From the NCBI RefSeq assembly GCF_016653115.1, contig NZ_NHRX01000015.1, forward strand, positions 1 to 64,000: a stretch of 64,000 bases of DNA, written 5' to 3'. Source of the stretch: Rhodocyclus purpureus. GTDB taxonomy: Bacteria > Pseudomonadota > Gammaproteobacteria > Burkholderiales > Rhodocyclaceae. The notes below the pieces were generated by a model. The model was not told the origin of the DNA and searched no databases. It saw nothing but the letters and a program-made list of their open reading frames with translations. The translations under genes were made by a program, and so were the position numbers. Shown piece by piece: positions 49,190 to 58,127 of this stretch. Numbering within the stretch: the stretch's first letter is position 1; every line of letters begins with the position of its first letter.

Positions 49190-52100
49190 ATGAGAATCCT
49201 CGAATACGTCGGCCTCGACACCTCGCGCGTCGCCAAGTCGTACAAGAAAGTCAGCGCAGCCATCGCCAGGCAGGATTTCCGCGCGGCGCAGGTGAAGAAG
49301 CTCAGTAACCTCGCTCACGGCAAGTTCTACCGCGCCAAGCTCGACGACGCCAACCGGCTGCTCTTCTCGCTGGTGCGTCACGGCGACGAAGTGTGCGCGC
49401 TGATGCTCGAAGTCATCCTCAACCACGACTACGACAAGTCACGCTTCCTGCGCGGCGCGGCGATCGACGAGGCGAACATTCCGGACTGCGACTCGACCGA
49501 GGCGATCGCGCAGGCTTGCGGCGAGGCGCAGCCCTTGCGCTACCTGCATCCCGAACGCGCGTACGTGCATCTGCTCGACAAGCCGATCTCGTTCGACGAC
49601 GCGCAGGAGGCGATCTACCGTTCGCCGGTGCCGCTGGTCGTCATCGGCAGCGCCGGCAGCGGCAAGACCGCGCTGACCTTGGAGAAGCTGAAGCACGCCG
49701 AAGGCGAGGTGCTCTACGTCACGCATTCGGCCTACCTCGCGCAGAGCGCGCGCGACCTCTATTACGCGAACGGTTTCGAGCACACGGGACAGGAGGCGGT
49801 CTTCCTCTCGTACCGCGAGTTCGTCGAATCGATCCACGTTCCGGCGGGACGCGAGGCGAGCTGGCGCGACTTCGCCGGCTGGTTCGCGCGCATGCGCCAG
49901 TCCTTCCGCGACATCGACGCGCACCAGGCTTTCGAGGAAATTCGTGGCGTCATCGCCGCGTCGGCCGCAGGCGTCCTCACGCGCGAGGCGTATCGCGCGC
50001 TCGGCGTCCGTCAGTCGATCTTCGCCGAAGACCGGCGCGATGCCGTCTACGACCTGTTCGAGAAGTACCGCGCCTGGCTTCTTGATGCGAAGCTCTACGA
50101 CCTCAACCTGGTCGCGCAGGAATGGTGTTCGCGCGCCGGCGCCCGCTACGACTTCGTCGTCATCGACGAGGTGCAGGACATCACGCCGGTGCAGCTGAAG
50201 CTGGTGCTGAAGACACTGAAGAAGCCCGGCCACTTCCTGCTCTGCGGCGACTCGAACCAGATCGTCCATCCGAATTTCTTCTCGTGGGCGCAGGTGAAGA
50301 GCCTGTTCTGGAACGATCCGGGACTCGCCGAGCGGCAGGAGTTGCGCGTGCTCGCGGCCAGCTTCCGCAACGGGCTGGAAGCGACGCGAGTCGCCAACCA
50401 GTTGCTCAAGATCAAGCAGCGCCGCTTCGGTTCGATCGACCGTGAGAGCAACTATCTGGTGCAGGCGGTCGGCGGCGACGCCGGTGCGGTCAGCCTGGTT
50501 CCCGACAAGGATGCGCTGAAGAAGGATCTCGACCAGAAGATCCGCAAGTCGACGCAGTTCGCCGTCCTCGTCATGCGCGACGAGGACAAGGCCGAGGCCA
50601 GAAAGCATTTCTCGACGCCGCTCCTGTTTTCGATCCACGAGGCGAAGGGGCTCGAATATGAGAACATCGTCCTCTACCGCTTCGTCTCCGATTACCGCGC
50701 CGAGTTTTCCGAGATCGTCGACGGCGTCGCCAAGTCCGATCTGGCCGTCGCCGACCTCGACTATCGCCGTGCCAGGGACAAGAGCGACAAGTCGCTCGAA
50801 GTCTACAAGTTCTTCGTAAACGCCCTCTACGTCGCGCTGACGCGAGCGATCCGCAATCTGTACCTGATCGAGTCGGATACGCAGCATCCGCTGTTCGACC
50901 TGCTCGACCTCTCGGTCGGCGGGCAGGTGAAGGTCGAAGCGAAGCAGGCGAGCATCGAGGATTGGCAGAAGGAAGCGCGCAAACTCGAACTGCAAGGCAA
51001 GCAGGAACAGGCCGACGCGATCCGCAAGGGAATCCTCAAGCAGACGCCGGTGCCGTGGCCGGTGTGCGACGAAGCGCGCACCGAGGAACTGCTGATCAAG
51101 GTCTTCCGCGAGCAGGCGCCGGGGAACAAGCACCACCAGCAGCTTTACGACGTCGCCACCAGTCACGACCTGCCGGCCTTGGCCTCCCTGCTCGCCGTGC
51201 ACGGCAAGTTCGACGCCGCGCGCAGGTTCAATGAGCAGCGTCCGTTCCAGGCGCGCAAGACCTACGTCGGCTACTTCCAGCGCAACTTCAAGGAAATCCT
51301 GCGCCAGTGCGAGCAGCACGGGGTCGACCACCGGCTGCCGATGAACATGACGCCGCTGATGGCCGCTGCGGTCGCCGGCAACGTGCCCTTGGTCGAAGCG
51401 CTGATCGAACGCGGCGCCGACCGCGAGGCGTGCGACCACTTCGGCGCCAATGCCTTGCACTGGGCGATGCGCGAGGCTTTCCGCGACGCGAACTTCGCGC
51501 GCGGTGCTTTCGCGACGCTCTACCCGCTGCTCGCGCCGGCGTCGATCGACGTGAACAACGGCGAAAGGCTGGTGCGCATCGACCGCCACCTGAGCGAGTA
51601 CTTCCTGTTCCAGACGCTGTGGGCGCTGTTCAGGTCGCGCTTCACGCACCATCAGCACAAGCGCCTGGCGGCGTTCGATGCGCAGACGGTCCTCGATGCC
51701 TGGGAGTCGCTGCCGATCAGCGTGCTGCGCGCCGAGCGCAACAAGCGCCCGCACCTGTCGAGCGTCCTCTCGCGCAACGAGGTGGATCGCGATTACGCCT
51801 ACAACCGCGGGCTGTTCAAACGCGTCGCCCAGGGCTGGTACCAGTTCAACCCGGCGCTCGCCGTACGGCGCAAGGCCGACGGCGGCGACAGCTGGCAGCC
51901 GATCTTTGAGGCGCTCAACCTGCCGTTCATCGCGCAGTTCGCCTGGGATCGCTTCTGGCCGCGCATCGACGAGTACCTCGCAATGGCGGGAATGCCACCG
52001 CGCGCGGAAATGATCGGCCTGGAACCGGTGCGCGCCAGACGCGAACGAGAGCGCGCCGAGCAGGAAAGGCTCGAGCAGGAGCGCCTGGCGCGGGTAGCAG

Positions 52101-52333
52101 CCGAACGCGAACGTCTGGAGCGGGATCGCCGGGAGGAGGAGCGCAGGAAGCGGCAGGCGCTGGAAAGCCGGCAAAGCGCGCAGCAGGCAGTCGAGCAACG
52201 AGCCAGCGAGCAACAGGCCGCCGCCGCGCAGCCTAAGGTCATGCCGAAATGGGGAACCAAGGAGGCGAAGGCGCTGGAGATCGAACGCATCCGCCGCGAG
52301 ATCGAGGAGCGGCAGAAAAAGCGGGAAGGGTAG
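49190..52333 (+). CDS. RelE-like / UvrD-like helicase / ankyrin / coiled-coil fusion protein
   Basis: 1047 residues with an unusual domain chain. Residues 1-90 resemble a RelE/ParE toxin fold (VKKLSNLAHGKFYRAKLDD, EVILNHDYDKSRFL). A superfamily 1 helicase follows: Walker A GSAGSGKT (153-160), Walker B VVIDEVQD with Asp326-Glu327, GDSNQIVHPNFFSW (about 353), HEAKGLEYENIVLYR (about 483) and VALTRAIRNLYL (about 548). About two ankyrin repeats (717-765; TPLMAAAVAGNVPLVEALI) come next, then an uncharacterised region. The tail from about 945 is a charged coiled coil (RERAEQERLEQERL). Full family motifs argue for an active ATPase. Function unknown; a defence or RNA/DNA surveillance role is conjecture. 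Confidence 0.9.
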   Translation: MRILEYVGLDTSRVAKSYKKVSAAIARQDFRAAQVKKLSNLAHGKFYRAKLDDANRLLFSLVRHGDEVCALMLEVILNHDYDKSRFLRGAAIDEANIPDCDSTEAIAQACGEAQPLRYLHPERAYVHLLDKPISFDDAQEAIYRSPVPLVVIGSAGSGKTALTLEKLKHAEGEVLYVTHSAYLAQSARDLYYANGFEHTGQEAVFLSYREFVESIHVPAGREASWRDFAGWFARMRQSFRDIDAHQAFEEIRGVIAASAAGVLTREAYRALGVRQSIFAEDRRDAVYDLFEKYRAWLLDAKLYDLNLVAQEWCSRAGARYDFVVIDEVQDITPVQLKLVLKTLKKPGHFLLCGDSNQIVHPNFFSWAQVKSLFWNDPGLAERQELRVLAASFRNGLEATRVANQLLKIKQRRFGSIDRESNYLVQAVGGDAGAVSLVPDKDALKKDLDQKIRKSTQFAVLVMRDEDKAEARKHFSTPLLFSIHEAKGLEYENIVLYRFVSDYRAEFSEIVDGVAKSDLAVADLDYRRARDKSDKSLEVYKFFVNALYVALTRAIRNLYLIESDTQHPLFDLLDLSVGGQVKVEAKQASIEDWQKEARKLELQGKQEQADAIRKGILKQTPVPWPVCDEARTEELLIKVFREQAPGNKHHQQLYDVATSHDLPALASLLAVHGKFDAARRFNEQRPFQARKTYVGYFQRNFKEILRQCEQHGVDHRLPMNMTPLMAAAVAGNVPLVEALIERGADREACDHFGANALHWAMREAFRDANFARGAFATLYPLLAPASIDVNNGERLVRIDRHLSEYFLFQTLWALFRSRFTHHQHKRLAAFDAQTVLDAWESLPISVLRAERNKRPHLSSVLSRNEVDRDYAYNRGLFKRVAQGWYQFNPALAVRRKADGGDSWQPIFEALNLPFIAQFAWDRFWPRIDEYLAMAGMPPRAEMIGLEPVRARRERERAEQERLEQERLARVAAERERLERDRREEERRKRQALESRQSAQQAVEQRASEQQAAAAQPKVMPKWGTKEAKALEIERIRREIEERQKKREG

Positions 52334-52465
52334 GCGGGCTTCCTGCCGGCATGGAACGAGGCGAAGCAGTTCTGCACTTCGAAACGCTGGTCTGCACCAC
52401 CACCAATCCGCTTGAGGTGACGTTGTGCCGGCAAAGTTATTGAGCCGTCGCCGGCTCGCGCTGCT

Positions 52466-52747
52466 TCACTCCTTGTTCCTGCTTTCGTAGGCCGAGACGC
52501 TGACCCCGGCGTGCGCGAGGAACTCGCGCAGGTGCTTGATCATGTCGCGGCTGCAGGCGTTGCTCTGGTGCGGGTGGTGGATGAAGTCGCTGGCCTTGTT
52601 CAGCGTCACCTTGAAACGGGCGCCGTGCGCAGGTTCGAGCTCGGCGCCCAGGTGCCTGAGCAAGGACTCGACGTCGCGCCAGTGGATGTTGGCGCTCGCG
52701 TTGTCCTGGAAGATCGCGCGCAGCAGGCTGGCATGTTTGTGGCTCAT
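52466..52747 (-). CDS. Orphan HicA-family toxin-like protein
   Basis: A 93-residue protein with the HicA-like layout ANIHWRDVESLLRHLGAELE, ARFKVTLN and FIHHPHQSNACSRDMIKHLREFL. HicA toxins are small dsRBD-fold mRNA interferases paired with an adjacent HicB antitoxin. Here no HicB-like gene lies on either side, and the usual GSHxxF histidine is replaced by GARF. A strong TAGGAGGAG precedes the ATG. It is convergent with the helicase gene (132 bp apart) and divergent from the GGDEF gene. Confidence 0.72.
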   Translation of the reverse strand: MSHKHASLLRAIFQDNASANIHWRDVESLLRHLGAELEPAHGARFKVTLNKASDFIHHPHQSNACSRDMIKHLREFLAHAGVSVSAYESRNKE

Positions 52748-52841
52748 GATTTCGTACTCCTCCTAGGCCGGATTGTACGGCCTCACGCGCCCTGCTGAAA
52801 ATTCTCCAGGCATTTTCATGGCGGCGATCTACCATTCATGA

Positions 52842-54284
52842 ATGGACAACGTGCAGATCTTCCCCTGGACCGGCAAGCTGGACACCGGCATCGCCGAGGT
52901 CGACGAGCAGCATCAGCGCTTGGTGCAGTTGATCAACGTGCTCGCCCACCATTTTGCCCATCAGGCCGAGCTGCCGGCCCTCGATGCCATCTTCGAAGAG
53001 CTGTTTCACTACGCCGACTACCATTTCACGTCCGAGGAGGCGCTGTGGAGCGAGTACTTCGCCGGCGATCCGTGGCAGGGCGCGCACCGGGAGTTCGTCA
53101 GCGAGCTGCAGGCGTTGTGGGCGAAGAAGGAGAGCACGCCGCTCGCCGCGCTGCTCGAGGAAATGCTCGCCTACCTGACGCACTGGCTTTGCATGCACAT
53201 CCTTGACAGCGACCGGCGCCTGGCCAAGGTGGTCCTGCTCATGCGCGACGGCTGCGCACTGAGCGAGGCCAAGCTGCAGGCCGATCGCTGGAGCCGCGGT
53301 TCGGGCAAGGTGGTGCTCGATACCGTGCTCGGCATGTACTCGACGCTTTCCGGCAGCACGCTGCGGCTGATGAAGGAAATGATCGCGCGTCGGAAGATCG
53401 AGGCCAGGCTGAGCCTTACGGCGAACGTGTTCGACAACGCCTTCGAATCGATCTGCATCCTCGACACGGACGGACTCATCGTCCAGGCCAACCCGGCCTT
53501 CTGCCAGATCTGCCAGCGGGCGCAGGAGGAACTGGTCGGCCGCCCGCTGTACGATTTCAAATCGGGGCTCGCCGACCCAGCGCTGGCAGCGCGGGTGTGG
53601 GCGGCGGCAAAAGAGGCCGGCCACTGGAGCGGCGAGCTGTTGAGCCGTGCACCGGGCGGCGAACTGTATGCGGAATTGCTCAGCCTCTCCGCGGTGCGCA
53701 ACGCAGACGACGAACTGGTCAGCTTCGTCGCGGTGTTCTCCAACGTCGGGGAACTGATCAGGCGCGAGCAGAGCCTGCGCCAGCTCGCCACCCACGATGC
53801 CCTGACCGGGCTGCCCAACCGCCTGTTGTTCGCCGACCGGTTGAAGCTGGCGCTGGCCAACGCCGAGCGTACCGGCACCGCACTGGCCGTCTGCTATCTC
53901 GACCTCGACGGCTTCAAGCCGGTGAACGACGCGTTCGGGCACGCGGCCGGCGACGAGGTGCTGCGCCAGGTCGCCGAGCGCCTGACCAAGCTGCTGCGCG
54001 GCAACGACACCGTCGCCCGCCTCGGCGGCGACGAGTTCGTCATCCTGGCCGGAGGGCTGCAGCAGCCGGAAGCGGTGGCCGGCTTGTGCGAACGCATCCT
54101 GTCGGTGGTCGCCCTGCCGATCGCGGTCGCCGGGACGACGGTGCAGGTCTCGGCCAGCATCGGCTTCAGCCTCTTTCCCGACGACAGCCGCAGCGCCGAG
54201 GTGCTGCTCGAACAGGCCGACCGGGCGATGTATCAGGCCAAGCGCAGCGGCGGCGCGCGCTCGCGCCGTTACCGGGCGGACTGA
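52842..54284 (+). CDS. Hemerythrin-PAS-GGDEF diguanylate cyclase
   Basis: 480 residues. Residues 1-135 form a bacteriohemerythrin domain with di-iron ligand clusters (DEQHQRLVQLIN, HYADYHFTSEE, THWLCMHILDSDRR). A PAS domain spans roughly 195-305 (NAFESICILDTDGLIVQANPAFCQI). The GGDEF domain follows with DALTGLPNRLLFADRL and the intact signature GGDEF at 395-399. It probably senses oxygen (hemerythrin) and makes cyclic-di-GMP. No EAL domain. The start ATG at 52842 has a poor ribosome binding site. Confidence 0.93.
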   Translation: MDNVQIFPWTGKLDTGIAEVDEQHQRLVQLINVLAHHFAHQAELPALDAIFEELFHYADYHFTSEEALWSEYFAGDPWQGAHREFVSELQALWAKKESTPLAALLEEMLAYLTHWLCMHILDSDRRLAKVVLLMRDGCALSEAKLQADRWSRGSGKVVLDTVLGMYSTLSGSTLRLMKEMIARRKIEARLSLTANVFDNAFESICILDTDGLIVQANPAFCQICQRAQEELVGRPLYDFKSGLADPALAARVWAAAKEAGHWSGELLSRAPGGELYAELLSLSAVRNADDELVSFVAVFSNVGELIRREQSLRQLATHDALTGLPNRLLFADRLKLALANAERTGTALAVCYLDLDGFKPVNDAFGHAAGDEVLRQVAERLTKLLRGNDTVARLGGDEFVILAGGLQQPEAVAGLCERILSVVALPIAVAGTTVQVSASIGFSLFPDDSRSAEVLLEQADRAMYQAKRSGGARSRRYRAD

Positions 54285-54333
54285 GCGCGCTGCCGCTGGG
54301 GAGTGGCGCTAGCGCCGTCCCCGGTGTCCCGCG

Positions 54334-54812
<479 letters not shown>

Positions 54813-54816
<4 letters not shown>

Positions 54817-55613
54817 CGAGACTCCTTGCGTGTGAAATGGAACAGAAGGGCAAGCCCGAGCACGATCATCGGCAGCGACAGCCACTGCCCCATGCTGATC
54901 GTGTAGGACTGGCCGAAGATGCCGTCGTCGGGCGTGCGGAAGTACTCGGCGACGAAGCGCAAGGTGCCGTAGCCGATCAGGAAAACCGCCGAAACGGCGC
55001 CGCGCGGCCGTTCGCGGCGTGCATAGAGCCACAGGATGACGAAGAGCAGGATGCCCTCGAGTCCGGCCTGGTAGAGCTGCGACGGGTGGCGCGGCAGGCT
55101 GTCGACCTGCGGGAAGACCATTGCCCACGGCAGCGTGGGGTCGGCGACGCGTCCCCACAGCTCGCCGTTGATGAAGTTGCCGACGCGGCCGGCGGCCAGC
55201 CCGAGCGGAACCAGCGGCGCGATGAAGTCGGTGGTCTCCCACCAGCTGCGCCCGCTCTTGCGCGCGTGCAGGGCCATCGCGACGAGGACGCCGAGGAAGC
55301 CTCCGTGGAAGGACATGCCGCCCTTCCAGACGGCGAGCATCTCGAGCGGATTGGCGAGGTAGTAGCCGGGGTCGTAGAAGACGATCTGCCCGAGACGGCC
55401 GCCGACGATGACGCCGATCACGCCGTAGAAGATCAGGTCGTCGAGTTGCTCGACCGTCCAGCCCGCGCGCGCGATCCATGGCTGGCCGTTGATGCGCACC
55501 CGCCCGAGCCACCAGAACTGGACGAAGGCGACGAGGTACATCAGGCCGTACCAGCGCACGGCGACGGGGCCGAGCGAGAAGGCGACGGGGTCGAACTGCG
55601 GATGAACGAGCAT
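54813..55613 (-). CDS. lgt: Prolipoprotein diacylglyceryl transferase Lgt
   Basis: A 266-residue polytopic membrane enzyme that transfers diacylglycerol from phosphatidylglycerol to the lipobox cysteine. It carries [14 protein letters not shown] with the HGG motif near residue 104. The Lgt signature [14 protein letters not shown] and [13 protein letters not shown] are intact. The C-terminal [15 protein letters not shown] is also typical. Coupled to the downstream VOC gene by ATGA overlap. Confidence 0.95.
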
Positions 55614-55818
55614 GCGGGAATGTTGTCAGAAAGCGGGTCGGAGGTCGGCGCTCGTGCTTCAAGGCGACGTGGCACGAGCCGCAACGCACGGCGCGCGGGC
55701 AGGTCGTGGGCCGTGCATGCGCCGATTCTAGCGCAGAGCGGACGGGGCGTCCGTCCCCACGCGGTGTCAGTCACCGGCTGCGCTGCCCGGGCGGCCCCGG
55801 CATCAACGGAGTCCAGCA

Positions 55819-57588
55819 ATGAACAAGGGATTACTGCACGAGTTTTTCGGGGGCGCTGCGCCTGCGTGGCGGCTGCCGCTCCTCGTCGCCTGCGCGGCGC
55901 TGCTCGCGCTCGCCGCGGCGGTCTCGCACTTCAGCCGCAGCGGCGAAGGCGTCAGCGTCACCCGCGTCAGCATCGGGCAGACGCCGGCGACCCTGTTCGC
56001 GCCGGAATCGGGCGCGCCGGCACCTGTGGTGGTCATCGCCCACGGCTTCGCCGGCTCGCAGCAGTTGATGCAGCCCTTCGCGCTGACGCTGGCGAAGAAC
56101 GGCTACGTCGCGCTCTCCTTCGACTTCCCCGGGCACGGCGCCAACCCGCAGCCGCTTGCCGGCGGCACCGTGGAGGACGAGGAAGCACTCGACGCGAGCA
56201 CGCGCGCGCTGCTCGCCTCGCTCGGCGAGGTGGTCGATTACGCGCGCGGCCTCACGCAGGGTGACGGCCGCATCGCGCTGCTCGGGCACTCGATGGCCTC
56301 CGACATCGTCATCCGCTACGCGCGCGAGCACCCCGAGGTCGACGCGACGGTCGCCGTCTCGGCGTTCTCGCACGAGGTGACGCCGAACCTGCCGAAGAAC
56401 CTGCTCGTCGTCTATGGCGCGCTCGAACCGGAGATGCTGCTCGACCAGGGGCGGCAGATGGTCGCGCAGGCGATTCCGGATGCCGGCGAGCGCGTGCTCG
56501 AGCGCCGGAACTATGGCAGCTTCGCCGACGGCAGCGCGCGCCGGCTGGTGTTCGCCGGCGGCGTCGAACACATCGCCGTCCTCTACAGTGCCGAGACGCT
56601 GGCCGAAACCGCCGGCTGGCTGGACCAGGCCTTCGCGCGCACGGGCAGCGGCTTCGTCGACGCGCGCGGGGGCGCCATCGGCCTGCTCTACCTCGGGCTG
56701 CTGGCGCTGGCCTGGCCGCTGTCGCGCCTCTTGCCGCGCGTCTCCGCGCAGCCGCTCGGCGCCGCGCTGTCCTGGCGCGAGGCCTGGCCGGTGATCGTGC
56801 TGCCGGCGCTGGCGACGCCGCTGCTGCTCGCGTACACGCCGAGCGACCTGCTGCCGCTCCTGCTCGGCGGCTATCTGGTGCAGCACTTCGCGCTCTATGC
56901 CGCGCTCAGCGCGCTCGGCCTGTTCTGGGTCGAGCGCGCGCGCCGCCGGGCGCCGGCAGCCGCCGCGCTGCCGGCCTGGCCCTTGCTGCGCCCCGCGTAC
57001 GCGCTGGGCACGGCAGGCGGGACAGCGGGCGAGGCGTCCGTCGCCGGGCACGGGCGCGCTGCGTTCACCGCCGCGGCGCCGCTCGGGCCGGGCGCCGCCA
57101 CGCTGGCTGGGAGCGGGCCCGGCGCGGCAACTGCGGCAGGCGCGGCCGGCACGCGTCGGCTCGTGCTGGCGGTCGTCGCGACCAGCGCCTGGTGCCTGTT
57201 CGCCGTCGGCCTGCCGACCGGTGCCTGGGTCTCCAACTTCATCCCCGACCTCTCGCGAGCGCCGCTGATCGCTGCCCTGCTGCTCGGCACGCTGCCCTTC
57301 TTCGTCGTCGAGGAGTGGGCGACGCGCGGCGCCGGCGCGCGCCGCGGACTGGTCTTCGCCAGCCGCGTTGCCTTCATCGTCTCGCTGATGCTCGCAGTCG
57401 CCGTCAATGCCTCGCAGCTCTTCTTCCTCGTCATCATCATCCCGGTCATCCTGCTGCTCTTCGTCGTCTATGGCCTGTTTTCCGAATGGGCCTACCGTCG
57501 CACCGGCCATCCGCTGGTCGGCGCAGTGGCCAGCGCCCTCAGTTTCGCCTGGCTGATCGCGGTCAGCTTCCCGGTGATGGCGCGCTGA
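55819..57588 (+). CDS. Membrane alpha/beta hydrolase of unknown substrate
   Basis: 589 residues. The N-terminal anchor (about 14-36) precedes an alpha/beta hydrolase domain (about 45-270) with VVVIAHGFAGSQQL, FDFPGHGANPQ and the nucleophile elbow LLGHSMAS. The C-terminal half has about eight transmembrane helices. A low-complexity Gly/Ala-rich segment (about 395-445) interrupts the helices. The hydrolase domain would be periplasmic. Function unknown. Starts 205 bp after lgt on the other strand. Confidence 0.85.
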   Translation: MNKGLLHEFFGGAAPAWRLPLLVACAALLALAAAVSHFSRSGEGVSVTRVSIGQTPATLFAPESGAPAPVVVIAHGFAGSQQLMQPFALTLAKNGYVALSFDFPGHGANPQPLAGGTVEDEEALDASTRALLASLGEVVDYARGLTQGDGRIALLGHSMASDIVIRYAREHPEVDATVAVSAFSHEVTPNLPKNLLVVYGALEPEMLLDQGRQMVAQAIPDAGERVLERRNYGSFADGSARRLVFAGGVEHIAVLYSAETLAETAGWLDQAFARTGSGFVDARGGAIGLLYLGLLALAWPLSRLLPRVSAQPLGAALSWREAWPVIVLPALATPLLLAYTPSDLLPLLLGGYLVQHFALYAALSALGLFWVERARRRAPAAAALPAWPLLRPAYALGTAGGTAGEASVAGHGRAAFTAAAPLGPGAATLAGSGPGAATAAGAAGTRRLVLAVVATSAWCLFAVGLPTGAWVSNFIPDLSRAPLIAALLLGTLPFFVVEEWATRGAGARRGLVFASRVAFIVSLMLAVAVNASQLFFLVIIIPVILLLFVVYGLFSEWAYRRTGHPLVGAVASALSFAWLIAVSFPVMAR

Positions 57589-57667
57589 GCGGTGTGTCGG
57601 GTTACGCTGCACCAACAGTCATGGCCAGTTGCGCCCACCTGAGCGTGAAACGTACCCATCCGCTGCA

Positions 57668-57799
57668 GTCATTGCGAGGTGCGTAGCGCCGTGGCAATCC
57701 AGTTCGTTCCTCCGTTTCCTCGCCTTTGGTCGCCTCCACGGCCGACCCGAAACGAGACCTACGCCCTGGATCGCCACGCCCTGCGGGCTCGCGATGACG
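57668..57799. repeat. REP-like inverted doublet, locus 4a
   Basis: A CATTGCGAGGTGCGTAGCGC-type unit at 57669-57702 pairs with the inverted CTGGATCGCCACGCC-type unit at 57766-57799, 63 bp apart. The spacer contains GCCTCCACGGCCGACCC. Same arrangement as at 7870-7995. Confidence 0.85.
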
Positions 57800-57810
57800 C
57801 GTCGCCATCC

Positions 57811-57945
57811 CGTCATTGCGAGGCGCGTAGCGCCGTGGCAATCCAGTTTGTTCTTCTCTCTCCTCGCCCTTGTCAGCTATACACCGGTGACCCGATATCA
57901 GTATCTACGTACTGGATAGCCACGCCCTGCGGGCTCGCGATGACA
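57811..57945. repeat. REP-like inverted doublet, locus 4b
   Basis: CATTGCGAGGCGCGTAGCGC-type unit at 57813-57846 and the inverted CTGGATAGCCACGCCCTG-type unit at 57912-57945. It follows locus 4a within 15 bp, so four alternating units lie in tandem. The spacer GACCCGATATCAGTA is shared with locus 1 (GACCCGATATCAGCC). Confidence 0.85.
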
Positions 57946-58127
57946 GGCTGCTGCTCCTGGCAGCGGCCTCGTCCCTTCGCAGTTTCACCTTAACCCCACC
58001 TAGGGGCCTTCGGGTCTCGCCAGCGCGAGATAAGGCACCCCGCCCGTCGCCGGCTTCTCCGGTAAAATCATCGTTTCGCCCCGCGGTGCGCCAACGCCGC
58101 TGCCCTCCCACCGTTCCGGAGTTCCCC

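Larger units (their letters stand above)
57589..58127. other. 539-bp intergenic region packed with REP doublets
   Basis: No gene. It contains two REP-like inverted doublets (57668-57799 and 57811-57945). Its first ~200 bp resemble the segment at 7795-7995, starting TGTCGGGTTACGCT. TAAAAT at 58063-58068 may be the -10 of ilvD. Confidence 0.65.

Noticed and set aside
49439-52213. 924-codon open frame on the minus strand
   Set aside because: Antisense to the helicase fusion gene, whose motifs are intact in the plus frame.
52334-52465. A HicB antitoxin next to the HicA-like gene
   Set aside because: Only 132 bp between it and the helicase stop; no open frame with a HicB-like pattern there or upstream.
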